DNA of 64,000 bases, from the NCBI RefSeq assembly GCF_040049215.1, contig NZ_JBDZDN010000001.1:2499447-2563446 (forward strand). Direction: 5' to 3'. The translations under genes were made by a program, and so were the position numbers. Under the pieces are notes generated by a model that ran no database searches, was not told the origin of the DNA, and worked only from the letters and a program-made list of their open reading frames with translations. Origin of the DNA: Mesorhizobium_K sp040049215. Its GTDB lineage: Bacteria; Pseudomonadota; Alphaproteobacteria; Rhizobiales; Rhizobiaceae. Position 1 is the first letter of the stretch, and every line of letters starts with the position of its first letter. This document shows positions 1 to 8,849 of this stretch, piece by piece.

Positions 1-54
1 TTACATATTTCATGATTGCCTTACCCTAACGGGTGGCGGCTGAGGGCATTGAGT

Positions 55-837
55 ATGTTTACGCAGGTGGCAGCGTTTCGCGAGGCAGCGGCTGTAGGCG
101 AAGAAGCAACCGCGTCCCCGCCAGTATCCTCGTTTTCCAGCAAGGTAGAGGCGTTGCTGGAGCGCATCGAATACCGGCGTTGCGAAAGCGGCGAAGATCT
201 CGAGGACATCTACCGGCTTCGCTACAAAGCCTACAAGCTGCATGGCTTCATCGAAGAATCCAGCAACCAGATGGTTACGGACGATCTGGATGACGCACCC
301 AATTGTTATCGCTTCGGCGTCTTCATCGACGGCGAACTGGTCAGTACGGTACGGATACACCATATTTCGGAGGCCGAGCCCTACGGGCCGGTGATGAAAA
401 CCTTCGACGATATCCTGCGCCCGCGGCTGCTGCGTGGCGAGAGCTTCATCAATCCGACCATGCTCGCCGCCGAGCCCTACTACCGGTCCCCCCTGCAGGC
501 CTTGCCGTATCTGACGCTGAGGCTGGGTCTGGTGGCCAGCGTCTATTTCGACGCCACCAGCTGCATCGGCGTGGTCCGGGAGGAGCATACGGCGTTCTAC
601 CGGCGCATCTTTGGCGCCGTGCCGGTCGGCGAGGCGAGGGCGTATCCTCCGATCAGCGTGCCCGTCATCCTCTACGACGCGAATTGCGCGGCCAACAGGC
701 AGCCTATCCTCAAGCGGTTTCCGTTCTTCAAATCGACGCCGGTGGAGCAACGCATGCTGTTTGCCAAGCCGGCCAAGGGGGAACTCGCGCCCCTTACCAT
801 CCTGCCGACCGCGAAATATTATCGCGACGCCGCGTAG
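55..837 (+). CDS. FeeM-like N-acyl amino acid synthase / autoinducer-synthase-fold protein
   Basis: This 260-residue protein resembles the FeeM/LuxI-like branch of the GNAT fold, whose members join an acyl chain from acyl-ACP to an amino acid or homoserine lactone. Seen: the early 'IYRLRYKAYKLHGFI' segment, where this family places its conserved Arg-x-x-x-Phe/Tyr region, followed by an acidic 'DDLDD' stretch and 'VSTVRIHHIS', which matches the LuxI-type 'G-x-x-R' beta strand. The frame opens at a TTG at 16, but ATG 55 is the more natural start. The next gene is an acyl-CoA synthetase on the same strand, 226 bases away; a functional link is only inference. The product cannot be told from sequence. 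An unrelated GNAT function is the main alternative. Confidence 0.72.
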   Translation: MFTQVAAFREAAAVGEEATASPPVSSFSSKVEALLERIEYRRCESGEDLEDIYRLRYKAYKLHGFIEESSNQMVTDDLDDAPNCYRFGVFIDGELVSTVRIHHISEAEPYGPVMKTFDDILRPRLLRGESFINPTMLAAEPYYRSPLQALPYLTLRLGLVASVYFDATSCIGVVREEHTAFYRRIFGAVPVGEARAYPPISVPVILYDANCAANRQPILKRFPFFKSTPVEQRMLFAKPAKGELAPLTILPTAKYYRDAA

Positions 838-1063
838 ATCGCCGTGCGTTCTGCGGACGCACAAAGGACGATTTCACTATTTGATTGAACATCGGAATAT
901 TCCGAAAACCGGATTCCGATTTTCGGTCCGATGCTCTTCAGGCTGACGCCTCCCCGATCGTTTCCTCTTATTGCCTCATCCCAACGATGGGGTTGCGCGC
1001 CGCGATGCCGCTGGCATTATGGCCGCAACAACCGCGAACAAGCGGGACGGGAGGAGCACGCAC

Positions 1064-3043
1064 ATGGTTGCGACGGCCTTGGCCGGCGGCATGGACACGT
1101 TCCCGAAATATCTGCTGCGCAATGCCGAAAGGCTGGGCGACCGCCCGGCCATGCGTCACAAGGATTTCGGCATCTGGCAGAGCTGGACCTGGCGCGAACA
1201 GCTCGAAGAGGTCCGCAAGCTTGCGATCGGCCTGCAGTCGCTCGGTCTCGGCAAGGGAGAGAGGATCGCGGTGATCGGGGCCAACCGTCCGCGCCTCTAT
1301 TGGACCTTCGCGGCGGCACAATCGCTCGGCGCCATTCCGGTGCCGGTCTATGCCGACGCCGTGGCCGACGAGATGGCCTATGTGCTCGACCATGCCGGCG
1401 TCCGTTTCGCCGTCGTGCAGGACCAGGAGCAGGTCGACAAGATCAGGTCATGCGCCGACAAGATCCCGGCCCTTACCGACATCATCTACGACGAACCGCG
1501 CGGCCTGGCCCTCTATCCGCCGGCCGGACTCCATGCCTTTTCGGCCGTTCAGGCCTTAGGCGCCGAACGGTTGCGGGCCGACCCGTCCCTCGGCGAAGCC
1601 TGGGTGAACGCGATCCGAGCCGCAAGCGGCGAAGACATATGCGTGATGCTCTACACGTCGGGGACGACCGGCCGCTCGAAAGGCGTCATGCTGAAGGCCG
1701 CGGGCGCGGTCAGGGCGGCAAGGGACACGGTCGCCTTCGATGGCCTGACCGAAAACGACAGCGTGCTCGCCTATCTGCCGCTCGCCTGGGTCGGCGACCA
1801 CTATCTCAACTACGCCCAGGGGTATGTCGCCGGGCTCTGCATGAACTGCCCCGAAAGCGCCGATACGGTGCCGCAGGATCTGCGCGAGATCGGGCCTACC
1901 TTCTATTTCGCGCCGCCGCGCGTCTTCGAGTCGCTGCTGACCAGCGTGACCATCCGCATGCAGGACGCCGGCTGGCTGAAGCGCAAGCTGTTTGCCTATT
2001 TCATCGGCGTGGCGAAACGGCACGGCGAGGCTATCCTCGAAGGCCGGCCGGTACGGCTGTCCGCCCGGTTCGCCTATGCGCTCGGCGAAGTGCTGATCTA
2101 TGGTCCGCTCAAGAATGTCCTCGGCTTCTCCAACATCCGCGTCGCCTACACGGCCGGCGAGGCGATCGGACAGGATCTGTTTTCCTTCTTCCGCTCGCTC
2201 GGCATTAACCTCAAGCAGCTCTATGGCCAGACCGAAGCCTTCCTCTATGTGACCTGCCAGAAGGACGGCGCGGTGCGGGCTGATACGGTCGGTCCCCCCG
2301 CGCCAAACGTCGACATACGCATCTCCGACGCCGGCGAGGTGCATTTCCGTTCGCCCGGCATGTTCGCAGGCTATTTCAAACAGGAAGAGACGACCACGGA
2401 GGCGATGACGGCGGACGGATATGTCCGCACGGGCGATGCCGGCTTTTTCGATACGGACGGGCAGTTGAAGATCATCGACCGCGCCAAGGACGTCGGCCGG
2501 CTGAAGACAGGGGCGTTGTTCGCACCGAAATATATCGAGAACACGCTGAAGTTCTTCCCCGACATCAAGGAGGCGGTGGCGTTCGGCAGCGGCCGCGACT
2601 TCTGCGCCGCCTTCCTCAACATAGACCTCCATGCGGTCGGCGACTGGGCGGAGCGCAACAACATCCCCTACGCTTCCTATCAGGAACTCGCCGGCCATCC
2701 CGAGGTCGCAAGGATCGTCGCCGCGCATGTCGATGCCACCAATCTGCGGCTGTCGCGGGAGCCGATGATATCAGGCGCGCAGGTCAGGCGGTTCCTGATC
2801 CTGCACAAGGAGCTCGACGCCGACGACGGCGAACTGACCCGCACGCTGAAGGTGCGCCGCGCCTTCGTGGCGGATCGCTATGCATCGCTCGTCGAGGCGC
2901 TCTATGACGGCTCGACCGAAAAATATGTCGAGACGGAAATGACCTACGAGGACGGCCGCAAGGGTACCGTGCGCGCGACCGTCCGCATTCATGAGGCGCG
3001 GACCTATCCAGCCGCGGCGCCGATGCTCGAGGCCGCCGCATGA
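1064..3043 (+). CDS. AMP-binding long-chain acyl-CoA synthetase family protein
   Basis: An ATP-dependent acid:CoA ligase of 659 residues that activates a carboxylic acid through an acyl-adenylate. Seen: the adenylate P-loop 'YTSGTTGRSKGV' near residue 197, an 'LYGQTEA' A5-type motif, and 'GYVRTGDAGFF' followed by 'LKIIDRAKD', matching the A7/A8 hinge. Start chosen at ATG 1064, which has a GGGAGGAG ribosome site; the longer frame begins at a TTG at 971. Its stop overlaps the start of the following LivG-type ATPase by 4 bases, so it heads the transporter operon. This suggests that the imported substrate is an acid that is converted to its CoA ester after uptake. Chain length and substrate are not determined. 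Confidence 0.9.
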   Translation: MVATALAGGMDTFPKYLLRNAERLGDRPAMRHKDFGIWQSWTWREQLEEVRKLAIGLQSLGLGKGERIAVIGANRPRLYWTFAAAQSLGAIPVPVYADAVADEMAYVLDHAGVRFAVVQDQEQVDKIRSCADKIPALTDIIYDEPRGLALYPPAGLHAFSAVQALGAERLRADPSLGEAWVNAIRAASGEDICVMLYTSGTTGRSKGVMLKAAGAVRAARDTVAFDGLTENDSVLAYLPLAWVGDHYLNYAQGYVAGLCMNCPESADTVPQDLREIGPTFYFAPPRVFESLLTSVTIRMQDAGWLKRKLFAYFIGVAKRHGEAILEGRPVRLSARFAYALGEVLIYGPLKNVLGFSNIRVAYTAGEAIGQDLFSFFRSLGINLKQLYGQTEAFLYVTCQKDGAVRADTVGPPAPNVDIRISDAGEVHFRSPGMFAGYFKQEETTTEAMTADGYVRTGDAGFFDTDGQLKIIDRAKDVGRLKTGALFAPKYIENTLKFFPDIKEAVAFGSGRDFCAAFLNIDLHAVGDWAERNNIPYASYQELAGHPEVARIVAAHVDATNLRLSREPMISGAQVRRFLILHKELDADDGELTRTLKVRRAFVADRYASLVEALYDGSTEKYVETEMTYEDGRKGTVRATVRIHEARTYPAAAPMLEAAA

Positions 3044-3864
3044 ACGTGCAAGCTGCGTCAGCTCAGGGCGTTGTGGCTGACGACGGCATCGCGCCCGGCG
3101 AACTGCTGATGGACGTGCGTAACGTCTCGCTGTCCTTCGGCGGGGTCAAGGCCGTCACCGACATCTCCTTCGACGTGAGGAAGGGCGAGATCCGCGCCAT
3201 CATCGGCCCCAACGGCGCCGGCAAGACTTCGATGCTCAACGTCATCAACGGCTTCTACACACCGCAAAAGGGGACCATCGTCTTTCGCGGCCGCGAGCGG
3301 CGGTCGATGAAGCCGCATCATGCCGTCAGGCAAGGGATTGCCCGGACATTCCAGAACGTCGCACTGTTCAGGGGCATGTCGACGCTGGACAACATCATGG
3401 CCGGGCGCTCGGTGCTGATGAAGCGCAACATCTTCTGGCAGATGCTCTGGCACGGCCCGGCGCTCGCCGAGGAGATCGAACACCGCAAGAAGGTCGAGGA
3501 GATCATCGATTTCCTCGAAATCGAGCACATCCGCCGCACGCCCGTCGGCAAGCTGCCCTACGGGCTGCAGAAGCGGGTAGAGCTCGGGCGCGCGCTCGCC
3601 ATGGAGCCGTCGCTGTTGCTGCTCGACGAGCCGATGGCCGGCATGAATCTCGAGGAAAAGGAGGACATGAGCCGCTTCATCATCGACGTCAACCGGCAGC
3701 GCGGCACCACGATCGCACTTATCGAGCACGATATGGGGGTGGTGATGGACCTTTCCGACCGCGTCGTCGTTCTCGACTACGGCAAGAAGATCGCCGACGG
3801 CACGCCGGATGCCGTGAAATCCGACAGACAGGTCATCGACGCCTATCTCGGCGTCGCCCATTGA
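3040..3864 (+). CDS. LivG-type ABC transporter ATP-binding protein
   Basis: Cytoplasmic ATPase subunit (274 residues) of a branched-chain-amino-acid-type (HAAT) importer. Seen: Walker A 'GPNGAGKTS', a degenerate signature loop 'LPYGLQKRVELGRAL' in place of LSGGQ, Walker B 'LLLLDEPMAGM' and a switch His in 'IEHDM'. The Y-G-L/Q-x-R signature variant is usual for LivG proteins, so this is not a defect. It overlaps the acyl-CoA synthetase by ATGA and is followed 11 bases later by a DUF3096 microprotein gene. It would pair with the LivF-type ATPase at 7612-8436. HAAT systems carry amino acids but also urea, aromatic acids and other carboxylates; the preceding ligase favours a carboxylate. Confidence 0.93.
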   Translation: MNVQAASAQGVVADDGIAPGELLMDVRNVSLSFGGVKAVTDISFDVRKGEIRAIIGPNGAGKTSMLNVINGFYTPQKGTIVFRGRERRSMKPHHAVRQGIARTFQNVALFRGMSTLDNIMAGRSVLMKRNIFWQMLWHGPALAEEIEHRKKVEEIIDFLEIEHIRRTPVGKLPYGLQKRVELGRALAMEPSLLLLDEPMAGMNLEEKEDMSRFIIDVNRQRGTTIALIEHDMGVVMDLSDRVVVLDYGKKIADGTPDAVKSDRQVIDAYLGVAH

Positions 3865-3875
3865 AAGGAAACGAC

Positions 3876-4025
3876 ATGGATCTCTCCAACCTGCCGCTCA
3901 CGCCGCTGATCTCGCTCATCGCCGGCGTTGTCATCCTCATCATGCCGCGCCTGCTCAACTACATCGTCGCGATCTACCTGATCGTCATCGGCCTCCTCGG
4001 TATCTTCCCGCAACTCGCAGCCTGA
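3876..4025 (+). CDS. DUF3096 membrane microprotein in the transporter operon
   Basis: A 49-residue protein beginning MDLSNLPLTPLISLIAG, too short for most ORF filters. It has two hydrophobic segments (about residues 9-22 and 28-45) separated by 'MPRLLNY', which is the typical DUF3096 pattern with the conserved 'IMPRLLNYIVAIYL' core. The start ATG has an AGGA site 7 bases upstream. It sits between the LivG ATPase and the LivH permease, co-directional and with short gaps, so it should be co-transcribed. Role unknown; a stabilising or assembly peptide for the permease is possible, but is inferred from position only. Confidence 0.85.
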   Translation: MDLSNLPLTPLISLIAGVVILIMPRLLNYIVAIYLIVIGLLGIFPQLAA

Positions 4026-4059
4026 TCGGAATGCGCCGGTCTCGGCCAAGGGAGAAGCA

Positions 4060-5019
4060 ATGGAATTGCTGAATTCCATCCTCGTCAAACCTTTCGCCGA
4101 CATGGCCGGCGCGCCGGATTTCCTGTTGCAGGTGCTGTGGGAAGGACTGGTCGCCGGCGTGCTCTACGCGCTGATCGCGCTCGGCTTCGTGCTGATCTAC
4201 AAATCCTCGCGCATCTTCAACTTCGCGCAGGGCATCATGGTGGTCTTCGCGGCGCTGACTCTCGTGACCCTGCATGAGAAGGGCGTTCCGGCGCTGCTTG
4301 CCGTGCCGCTCACGCTGGTGGTCATGTTCGTGCTGGCAGTCGTCATCGAGCGCGTGGTGCTGCGCCCGCTGGTGAACCAGCCCGACATCATTCTGTTCAT
4401 GGCCACGATCGGCATCACGCTGTTTCTGATCGGCTTCGGTGAGATCATTTTCGGCGGCGAGAACAAGGTGATGATCACCGAGGCGCTCTACATTCCGACC
4501 GGCAGCTATACGTTCGAGCCGTTCGGCGGCTTCGTCTCGATCGAGCAGAAGGACCTCACGGCGGTCGTCGGCGCCGCCGTGCTCGTGTGCTGCCTTCTCC
4601 TTTTCCTCAACAGGTCACGGCTTGGCCGAGCCATCCGCGCGCTCGGCGACGATCACCAAGCGGCACTTTCGGTCGGCATCTCCCTGTCCACCATCTGGGT
4701 GCTGGTGTGGTTCATCGCCGGCGTTATCGCGCTGGCGACCGGCATCGTCTGGGGCGCGCGGGCAGGCGTCTCCTTCGCGCTCGAAGTGATTGCGTTCAAG
4801 GCGCTGCCGGTGCTGATGCTGGGCGGGCTGGAATCGGTCACCGGCGCGATCGTCGGCGGCATCGCCATCGGCGTCCTTGAAAAGCTGTTCGAAATCTACT
4901 GGGGTCAGCCGCTGCTTGGCGGCAACACCGAAACGTGGTTCGCCTTCGTGCTGGCGCTGATCGTGCTGCTGTTCCGGCCGCAAGGCCTGTTCGGCGAGCG
5001 CATCATCGAGAGGGTGTGA
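4060..5019 (+). CDS. LivH-type ABC transporter permease
   Basis: Inner-membrane permease (319 residues) of the HAAT-type importer. Seen: about eight hydrophobic segments, the N-terminal 'GLVAGVLYALIALGFVLIY' helix followed by 'FNFAQG', the hallmark of LivH proteins, and the coupling region 'GRAIRALGDDHQAALSVGI' that contacts the ATPase. C-terminal 'LIVLLFRPQGLFGE' is also typical. The gene follows the DUF3096 microprotein by 34 bases and precedes the LivM-type permease by 3 bases, so it is in the same operon. It would form the heterodimeric channel with the next gene product. Confidence 0.94.
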   Translation: MELLNSILVKPFADMAGAPDFLLQVLWEGLVAGVLYALIALGFVLIYKSSRIFNFAQGIMVVFAALTLVTLHEKGVPALLAVPLTLVVMFVLAVVIERVVLRPLVNQPDIILFMATIGITLFLIGFGEIIFGGENKVMITEALYIPTGSYTFEPFGGFVSIEQKDLTAVVGAAVLVCCLLLFLNRSRLGRAIRALGDDHQAALSVGISLSTIWVLVWFIAGVIALATGIVWGARAGVSFALEVIAFKALPVLMLGGLESVTGAIVGGIAIGVLEKLFEIYWGQPLLGGNTETWFAFVLALIVLLFRPQGLFGERIIERV

Positions 5020-5022
5020 GGC

Positions 5023-6099
5023 ATGCTCTATCGCACCGCTGGCCAGTTCAAGACGTCCTATGCCGCCGACCATGCGCTGTTTCCGGTGCGGCAGGATGCC
5101 TGGCTGCTGGGCATAATCCTCGTTTTCGCCTTCGTCATCTTCCCGCTCGCCGCCTCAGAATTCGCCTTCAAGGCGCTGCTCATCCCGGTGCTGATCTATT
5201 CGCTGGCCGCGCTCGGTCTCAACATCCTTACCGGTTATGCCGGGCAGCTTTCGCTCGGCACGGGCGCCTTCATGGGCGTCGGCGCCTATGCCTGCTACAA
5301 GCTGATCAGCATCTTCCCCGAACTCAATCCGATCGCGGCGATCTTCCTGTCCGGCTTCTTCTCGGCGGCCATCGGCGTCGCCTTCGGCCTGCCATCGCTG
5401 CGCATCAAGGGTTTCTACCTCGCCATCGCGACGCTCGCCGCGCAGTTTTTCCTCGTCTGGCTGTTCGAGAAATGGGCGTGGCTCTACAATTACAACTCGT
5501 CGGGCGCCATCCAGGTGCCGACCGTCGAGATGTTCGGGGTTCCGGCGTTCGGCCCGAACGCCCTTGCGATCGTGCAGTATTATGTCGTGCTCGGCATCGT
5601 GACGGTGATCACCATCGCGTCGATCAACATCACCCGCGGTCGCATCGGTCGCATCTGGAAATCGGTGCGCGACATGGACATCGCCGCCGAGCTCGTCGGC
5701 ATCAATTTGATGAAGGCGAAACTCTCGGCCTTTGCCGTTTCGTCCTACATCGTCGGCATTGCCGGCGCGCTGTTCGTCTTCCTGTGGCGCGGAGCCGCCG
5801 AACCGGTCGTGTTCGACATACCGCTCTCTTTCCGGGTCCTGTTCATCGCGATCATCGGCGGCCTAGGCTCGATCCTCGGCAACTTCCTCGGCGCGGTCCT
5901 GATCGTGGCACTGCCGGTGCTGCTCGGCACGGTGCCGGCCGCGCTCGGCCTACCGATCAGTTCGGCCATGGTCGAACATCTCAACACGATGATCATAGGC
6001 GCGCTGATCATCATGTTCCTGATCGTCGAGCCGCACGGGCTCGCGCGCTTCTGGGCGATCACTAGGGAAAAGCTCATCATGTGGCCTTTCCCGCACTAA
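5023..6099 (+). CDS. LivM-type ABC transporter permease
   Basis: Second permease subunit (358 residues) of the importer. Seen: multiple transmembrane segments, the LivM signature 'ALGLNILTGYAGQLSLGTGAFMG' region near residues 64-86, 'GLPSLRIKGFYLAIATLA', and the cytoplasmic coupling stretch 'GRIGRIWKSVRDMDIAAE'. It ends with the usual 'IVEPHGLARFW' tail. The N-terminal extension of about 20 hydrophilic residues before the first helix is normal for this subfamily. The gene begins 3 bases after livH and is followed 43 bases later by the binding-protein gene. Confidence 0.94.
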   Translation: MLYRTAGQFKTSYAADHALFPVRQDAWLLGIILVFAFVIFPLAASEFAFKALLIPVLIYSLAALGLNILTGYAGQLSLGTGAFMGVGAYACYKLISIFPELNPIAAIFLSGFFSAAIGVAFGLPSLRIKGFYLAIATLAAQFFLVWLFEKWAWLYNYNSSGAIQVPTVEMFGVPAFGPNALAIVQYYVVLGIVTVITIASINITRGRIGRIWKSVRDMDIAAELVGINLMKAKLSAFAVSSYIVGIAGALFVFLWRGAAEPVVFDIPLSFRVLFIAIIGGLGSILGNFLGAVLIVALPVLLGTVPAALGLPISSAMVEHLNTMIIGALIIMFLIVEPHGLARFWAITREKLIMWPFPH

Positions 6100-6142
6100 G
6101 GGGGCAATCCCGAATCCTGAAACGACAAGTGGAGGAAATGAC

Positions 6143-7453
6143 ATGAAGAACAAGATGACCGGCCTGGCGCTTGCAGCAGCGTTATCCGTCGGCGCCGTCG
6201 GAGTTGCCCCGGCCTTGGCCGAGGATACCCTCAGCCTGCCCAATCTGTCCTACCGGACTGGGCCATTCGCGGCGACCGGCATCCCGCTGATGAACGGCCA
6301 GCGCGACTATATGATGATGATCAACGAGCGCGATGGCGGCGTGAACGGCGTCAAGCTCGGCTACGAGGAGTGCGAGACCGGCTATTCGACCGAAAAGGGC
6401 GTCGAATGCTACGAGAAGACCAAGGCGACCGGCATCGTCACGCAGCCGTGGTCGACCGGCATCACGCTGCAGGTCCTGCCGAAATCGAATGTCGACAAGA
6501 TCCCGATCCTTGCGCCCGGCTACGGCTTCTCGCCGATGGCGGACGGCAAAGTGTTCAAATGGGCATTCAATCCGCCGGCTTCCTATTGGGACGGCGCCTC
6601 CATGATCCTCCGGCACATTTCAGACGGCAATCTCGACAGCCTGAAGGGCAAGAAGATCGTGCTCCTGCATCTCGACGCGCCCTACGGCAAGGAACCCATC
6701 CCGCTCATCCAGTCGCTCGCCGGCAAGCACGGCTTCACCTTCCTGCCGATCCCGGTTGGCGTGAAGGAGATGCAGAACCAGTCGGCGCAATGGCTGCAGA
6801 TTCGCCGCGAGAATCCCGACTTCGTGCTGATGTGGGGCTGGGGCGCGATGAATGCCGGCGCGCTGACCGAGGCGGCGAAGACCAAGTTCCCGATGGAGAA
6901 ATTCATCGGCATCTGGTGGTCGGGCCATGACGGCGACATGAAGAGCGTCGGCGAGGCCGGCAAGGGCTACCGGTCGATCTCCTGGAGCGTGCCGGTGTCC
7001 GATTCGCCGGCCATGCAGGACATCAAGAAATACGTGCTCGACCCGAAGAAGACCGAGATCGGCGAAGGCGAGTTCGACTGGGTCTTCTACCAGCGCGGCG
7101 TGCTCATCTCCATGTTCTCCGTCGAGGCGATACGGGCCGCGCAGGAGCAGTTCGGCACCAAGATGGTGAACGCCGAGCAGCTGCGCTGGGGCTTCGAGAA
7201 CCTGAAGATCGACGAGGCCAAGCTCGACCAGATCGGCATGACGGGCATGGTCGCTCCCTTCCAGACCTCGTGCGATAACCACACCGGCCACGCCGGCGCA
7301 TGGATGCTCGAATGGGACGGCGCGAAGTTCGTCAAGGTTTCGGACCTCCTGCAGGCGGACCAGGCGGAGATCGCCCCCCTGGTCCAGGCCGAAGCCAAAA
7401 AATACGCCGAGGCCAACGCGCCGTGGCCGATCAACGAAGAGTGCAAGATGTGA
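6143..7453 (+). CDS. Periplasmic substrate-binding protein of the LivK/HAAT family
   Basis: Type I periplasmic binding protein, 436 residues. A clear signal peptide (MKNKMTGLALAAALSVGAVG, cleavage near APALA-ED) sends it to the periplasm. The mature part has the two-lobe receptor pattern with 'LSYRTGPFAATGIPLMNGQ' near the start, where ligand contacts lie in this family, and 'GGVNGVKLGYEECETGYS' following. ATG 6143 has a strong GGAGGA site. It lies between the permeases and the LivF ATPase, from which it is separated by a mosaic repeat. It sets specificity, but the ligand cannot be read from sequence; the acyl-CoA synthetase of the operon hints at an organic acid. Confidence 0.92.
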   Translation: MKNKMTGLALAAALSVGAVGVAPALAEDTLSLPNLSYRTGPFAATGIPLMNGQRDYMMMINERDGGVNGVKLGYEECETGYSTEKGVECYEKTKATGIVTQPWSTGITLQVLPKSNVDKIPILAPGYGFSPMADGKVFKWAFNPPASYWDGASMILRHISDGNLDSLKGKKIVLLHLDAPYGKEPIPLIQSLAGKHGFTFLPIPVGVKEMQNQSAQWLQIRRENPDFVLMWGWGAMNAGALTEAAKTKFPMEKFIGIWWSGHDGDMKSVGEAGKGYRSISWSVPVSDSPAMQDIKKYVLDPKKTEIGEGEFDWVFYQRGVLISMFSVEAIRAAQEQFGTKMVNAEQLRWGFENLKIDEAKLDQIGMTGMVAPFQTSCDNHTGHAGAWMLEWDGAKFVKVSDLLQADQAEIAPLVQAEAKKYAEANAPWPINEECKM

Positions 7454-7457
7454 TGAA

Positions 7458-7589
7458 GGCTCTCCTCTCGCCGCTTGCGGGGGAGAGGAGAGCCGGCAGG
7501 CAGGTGAGGGGTGGTACGAACGTCGCAAGGTGGCGTCTGCCCCTCATCCGGCCCTTCGGGCCACCTTCTCCCCGTGAACGGGGAGAAGG
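7458..7589 (+). repeat. RIME-like palindromic intergenic mosaic element
   Basis: About 130 bases with three stacked inverted repeats: a 12-bp perfect stem at 7458-7469/7483-7494 (GGCTCTCCTCTC and its complement), a short GGCCC-TTC-GGGCC at 7550-7562, and a 12-bp perfect stem at 7564-7575/7578-7589 (CCTTCTCCCCGT and its complement). This matches the form of the rhizobial RIME family. It lies between the binding-protein and LivF genes, so it would be transcribed and fold strongly in the operon mRNA. Confidence 0.8.
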
Positions 7590-7611
7590 GGTCGTCCACG
7601 CTGGAGCCCGT

Positions 7612-8436
7612 ATGACGAACCCTTCTCCAAACCCAACTTCCATCCTCTCGGTGAACAACATCGAGGTGATCTACGACCACGTCATCCTCGTGCTCAAGGG
7701 CGTGTCGCTGACCGTGCCGCATGGCGGCATCACCGCCCTGCTGGGAGCCAACGGCGCGGGCAAGACCACGACGCTGAAAGCCATATCCAACCTTCTGCGC
7801 ACCGAGCGGGGGGAGGTGACCAAAGGTTCGATCATCTTCGACGGGCAAGAGGTGCAGGCGCGGTCTCCCGACGATCTGGTCAGGCGCGGATGCATCCAGG
7901 TCATGGAGGGGCGCCGCTGCTTCGGCCATCTCTCGGTCGAGGACAATCTGGTTGCGGGCGCCTTCACCCGGCGCGACGGTAAGGCGGCCATCCGCCGCGA
8001 GCTAGAGCTCGTCTACGACTATTTCCCGCGGCTGAAGATCAGGCGGTCGAGCCAGGCCGGCTATACCTCTGGCGGCGAACAGCAGATGACGGCGATCGGC
8101 CGCGCGCTGATGTCGAAGCCGAAAATGATCCTGCTCGACGAACCGTCGATGGGCCTTGCGCCGCAACTGGTGGAGGAAATCTTCGGCATCGTGGAAAAGC
8201 TCAACCGGGAGCAGGGCGTCTCCTTCCTGCTTGCCGAGCAGAACACCAACATCGCGCTTCGCTTCGCCAAATACGGATACATCCTAGAATCGGGCCGCGT
8301 CGTGCTCGACGGCGAGGCCAGCGCGCTGCGCGAGAACGAGGACGTCAAGGAATTCTATCTCGGCATCGCCGGCGATGGGCGAAAATCGTTCAGGGATGTC
8401 AAGCACTACAAGCGACGCAAGCGCTGGCTGGCTTAG
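7612..8436 (+). CDS. LivF-type ABC transporter ATP-binding protein
   Basis: Second ATPase subunit (274 residues from ATG 7612) of the HAAT importer. Seen: Walker A 'GANGAGKTT', signature 'SGGEQQM', Walker B 'MILLDEPSMGL' and the LivF-typical 'LAEQNTNIAL' switch segment. The open frame runs upstream through the mosaic repeat, but the translation there is not protein-like, so the ATG just after the repeat was chosen. A C-terminal extension 'KSFRDVKHYKRRKRWLA' is rich in basic residues. It completes the set livG-livH-livM-livK-livF; the repeat may lower its expression relative to the upstream genes (inference). Confidence 0.92.
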   Translation: MTNPSPNPTSILSVNNIEVIYDHVILVLKGVSLTVPHGGITALLGANGAGKTTTLKAISNLLRTERGEVTKGSIIFDGQEVQARSPDDLVRRGCIQVMEGRRCFGHLSVEDNLVAGAFTRRDGKAAIRRELELVYDYFPRLKIRRSSQAGYTSGGEQQMTAIGRALMSKPKMILLDEPSMGLAPQLVEEIFGIVEKLNREQGVSFLLAEQNTNIALRFAKYGYILESGRVVLDGEASALRENEDVKEFYLGIAGDGRKSFRDVKHYKRRKRWLA

Positions 8437-8540
8437 CTTTCCAGATTAACACACTTGTCGCAGCCCCAGTGGCAATCCTGCCATTGCCCTTGGCGCGGCT
8501 TTTCGATATGTGCGCTGAAGAGCTATCCGGAGGGATCTAC

Positions 8541-8768
8541 ATGGCCGACCACTCGCCGACCGGACCCGTCGAAACGGGCGCGCAGATGGACTACCCCGAG
8601 CATGAAAAGACCTATGCGGGCTTCATAACGCTCGCGAAATACGGCTCGCTGTTCTGCGGAGCGTTGCTGGCGGCCATGGCTTTCGGCTTCTTCACCACCG
8701 CCGGTTTCTTCTCCTCGACGATCCTCCTCATCCTGATCTGCGCGGTAGGCTGGTTCATCCTGCGCTAG
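8541..8768 (+). CDS. aa3-type cytochrome c oxidase subunit IV-like small membrane protein
   Basis: A 75-residue protein with an N-terminal hydrophilic part containing 'MDYPEHEKTYAGFITLAKYG' and a C-terminal hydrophobic hairpin 'ALLAAMAFGFFTTAGFFSS' plus 'TILLILICAVGWFIL'. The 'DYxEHExTYxxF' pattern is characteristic of the bacterial aa3 oxidase subunit IV family, a non-catalytic single-helix subunit. An AGGAGGG-like site (CCGGAGGGA) precedes ATG 8541. In Hyphomicrobiales this gene is commonly found just upstream of the transhydrogenase genes, as here (81 bases). Its link to the oxidase rather than to transhydrogenase is from family knowledge, not from this window. Confidence 0.82.
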   Translation: MADHSPTGPVETGAQMDYPEHEKTYAGFITLAKYGSLFCGALLAAMAFGFFTTAGFFSSTILLILICAVGWFILR

Positions 8769-8849
8769 AGACCAGGTTTCCAAACATCCCGCGGGCGAGC
8801 TTTGGCCGCGGCTTAACGTTGGGTAAGGTTCCGGCCGAAAGGATCCGCG

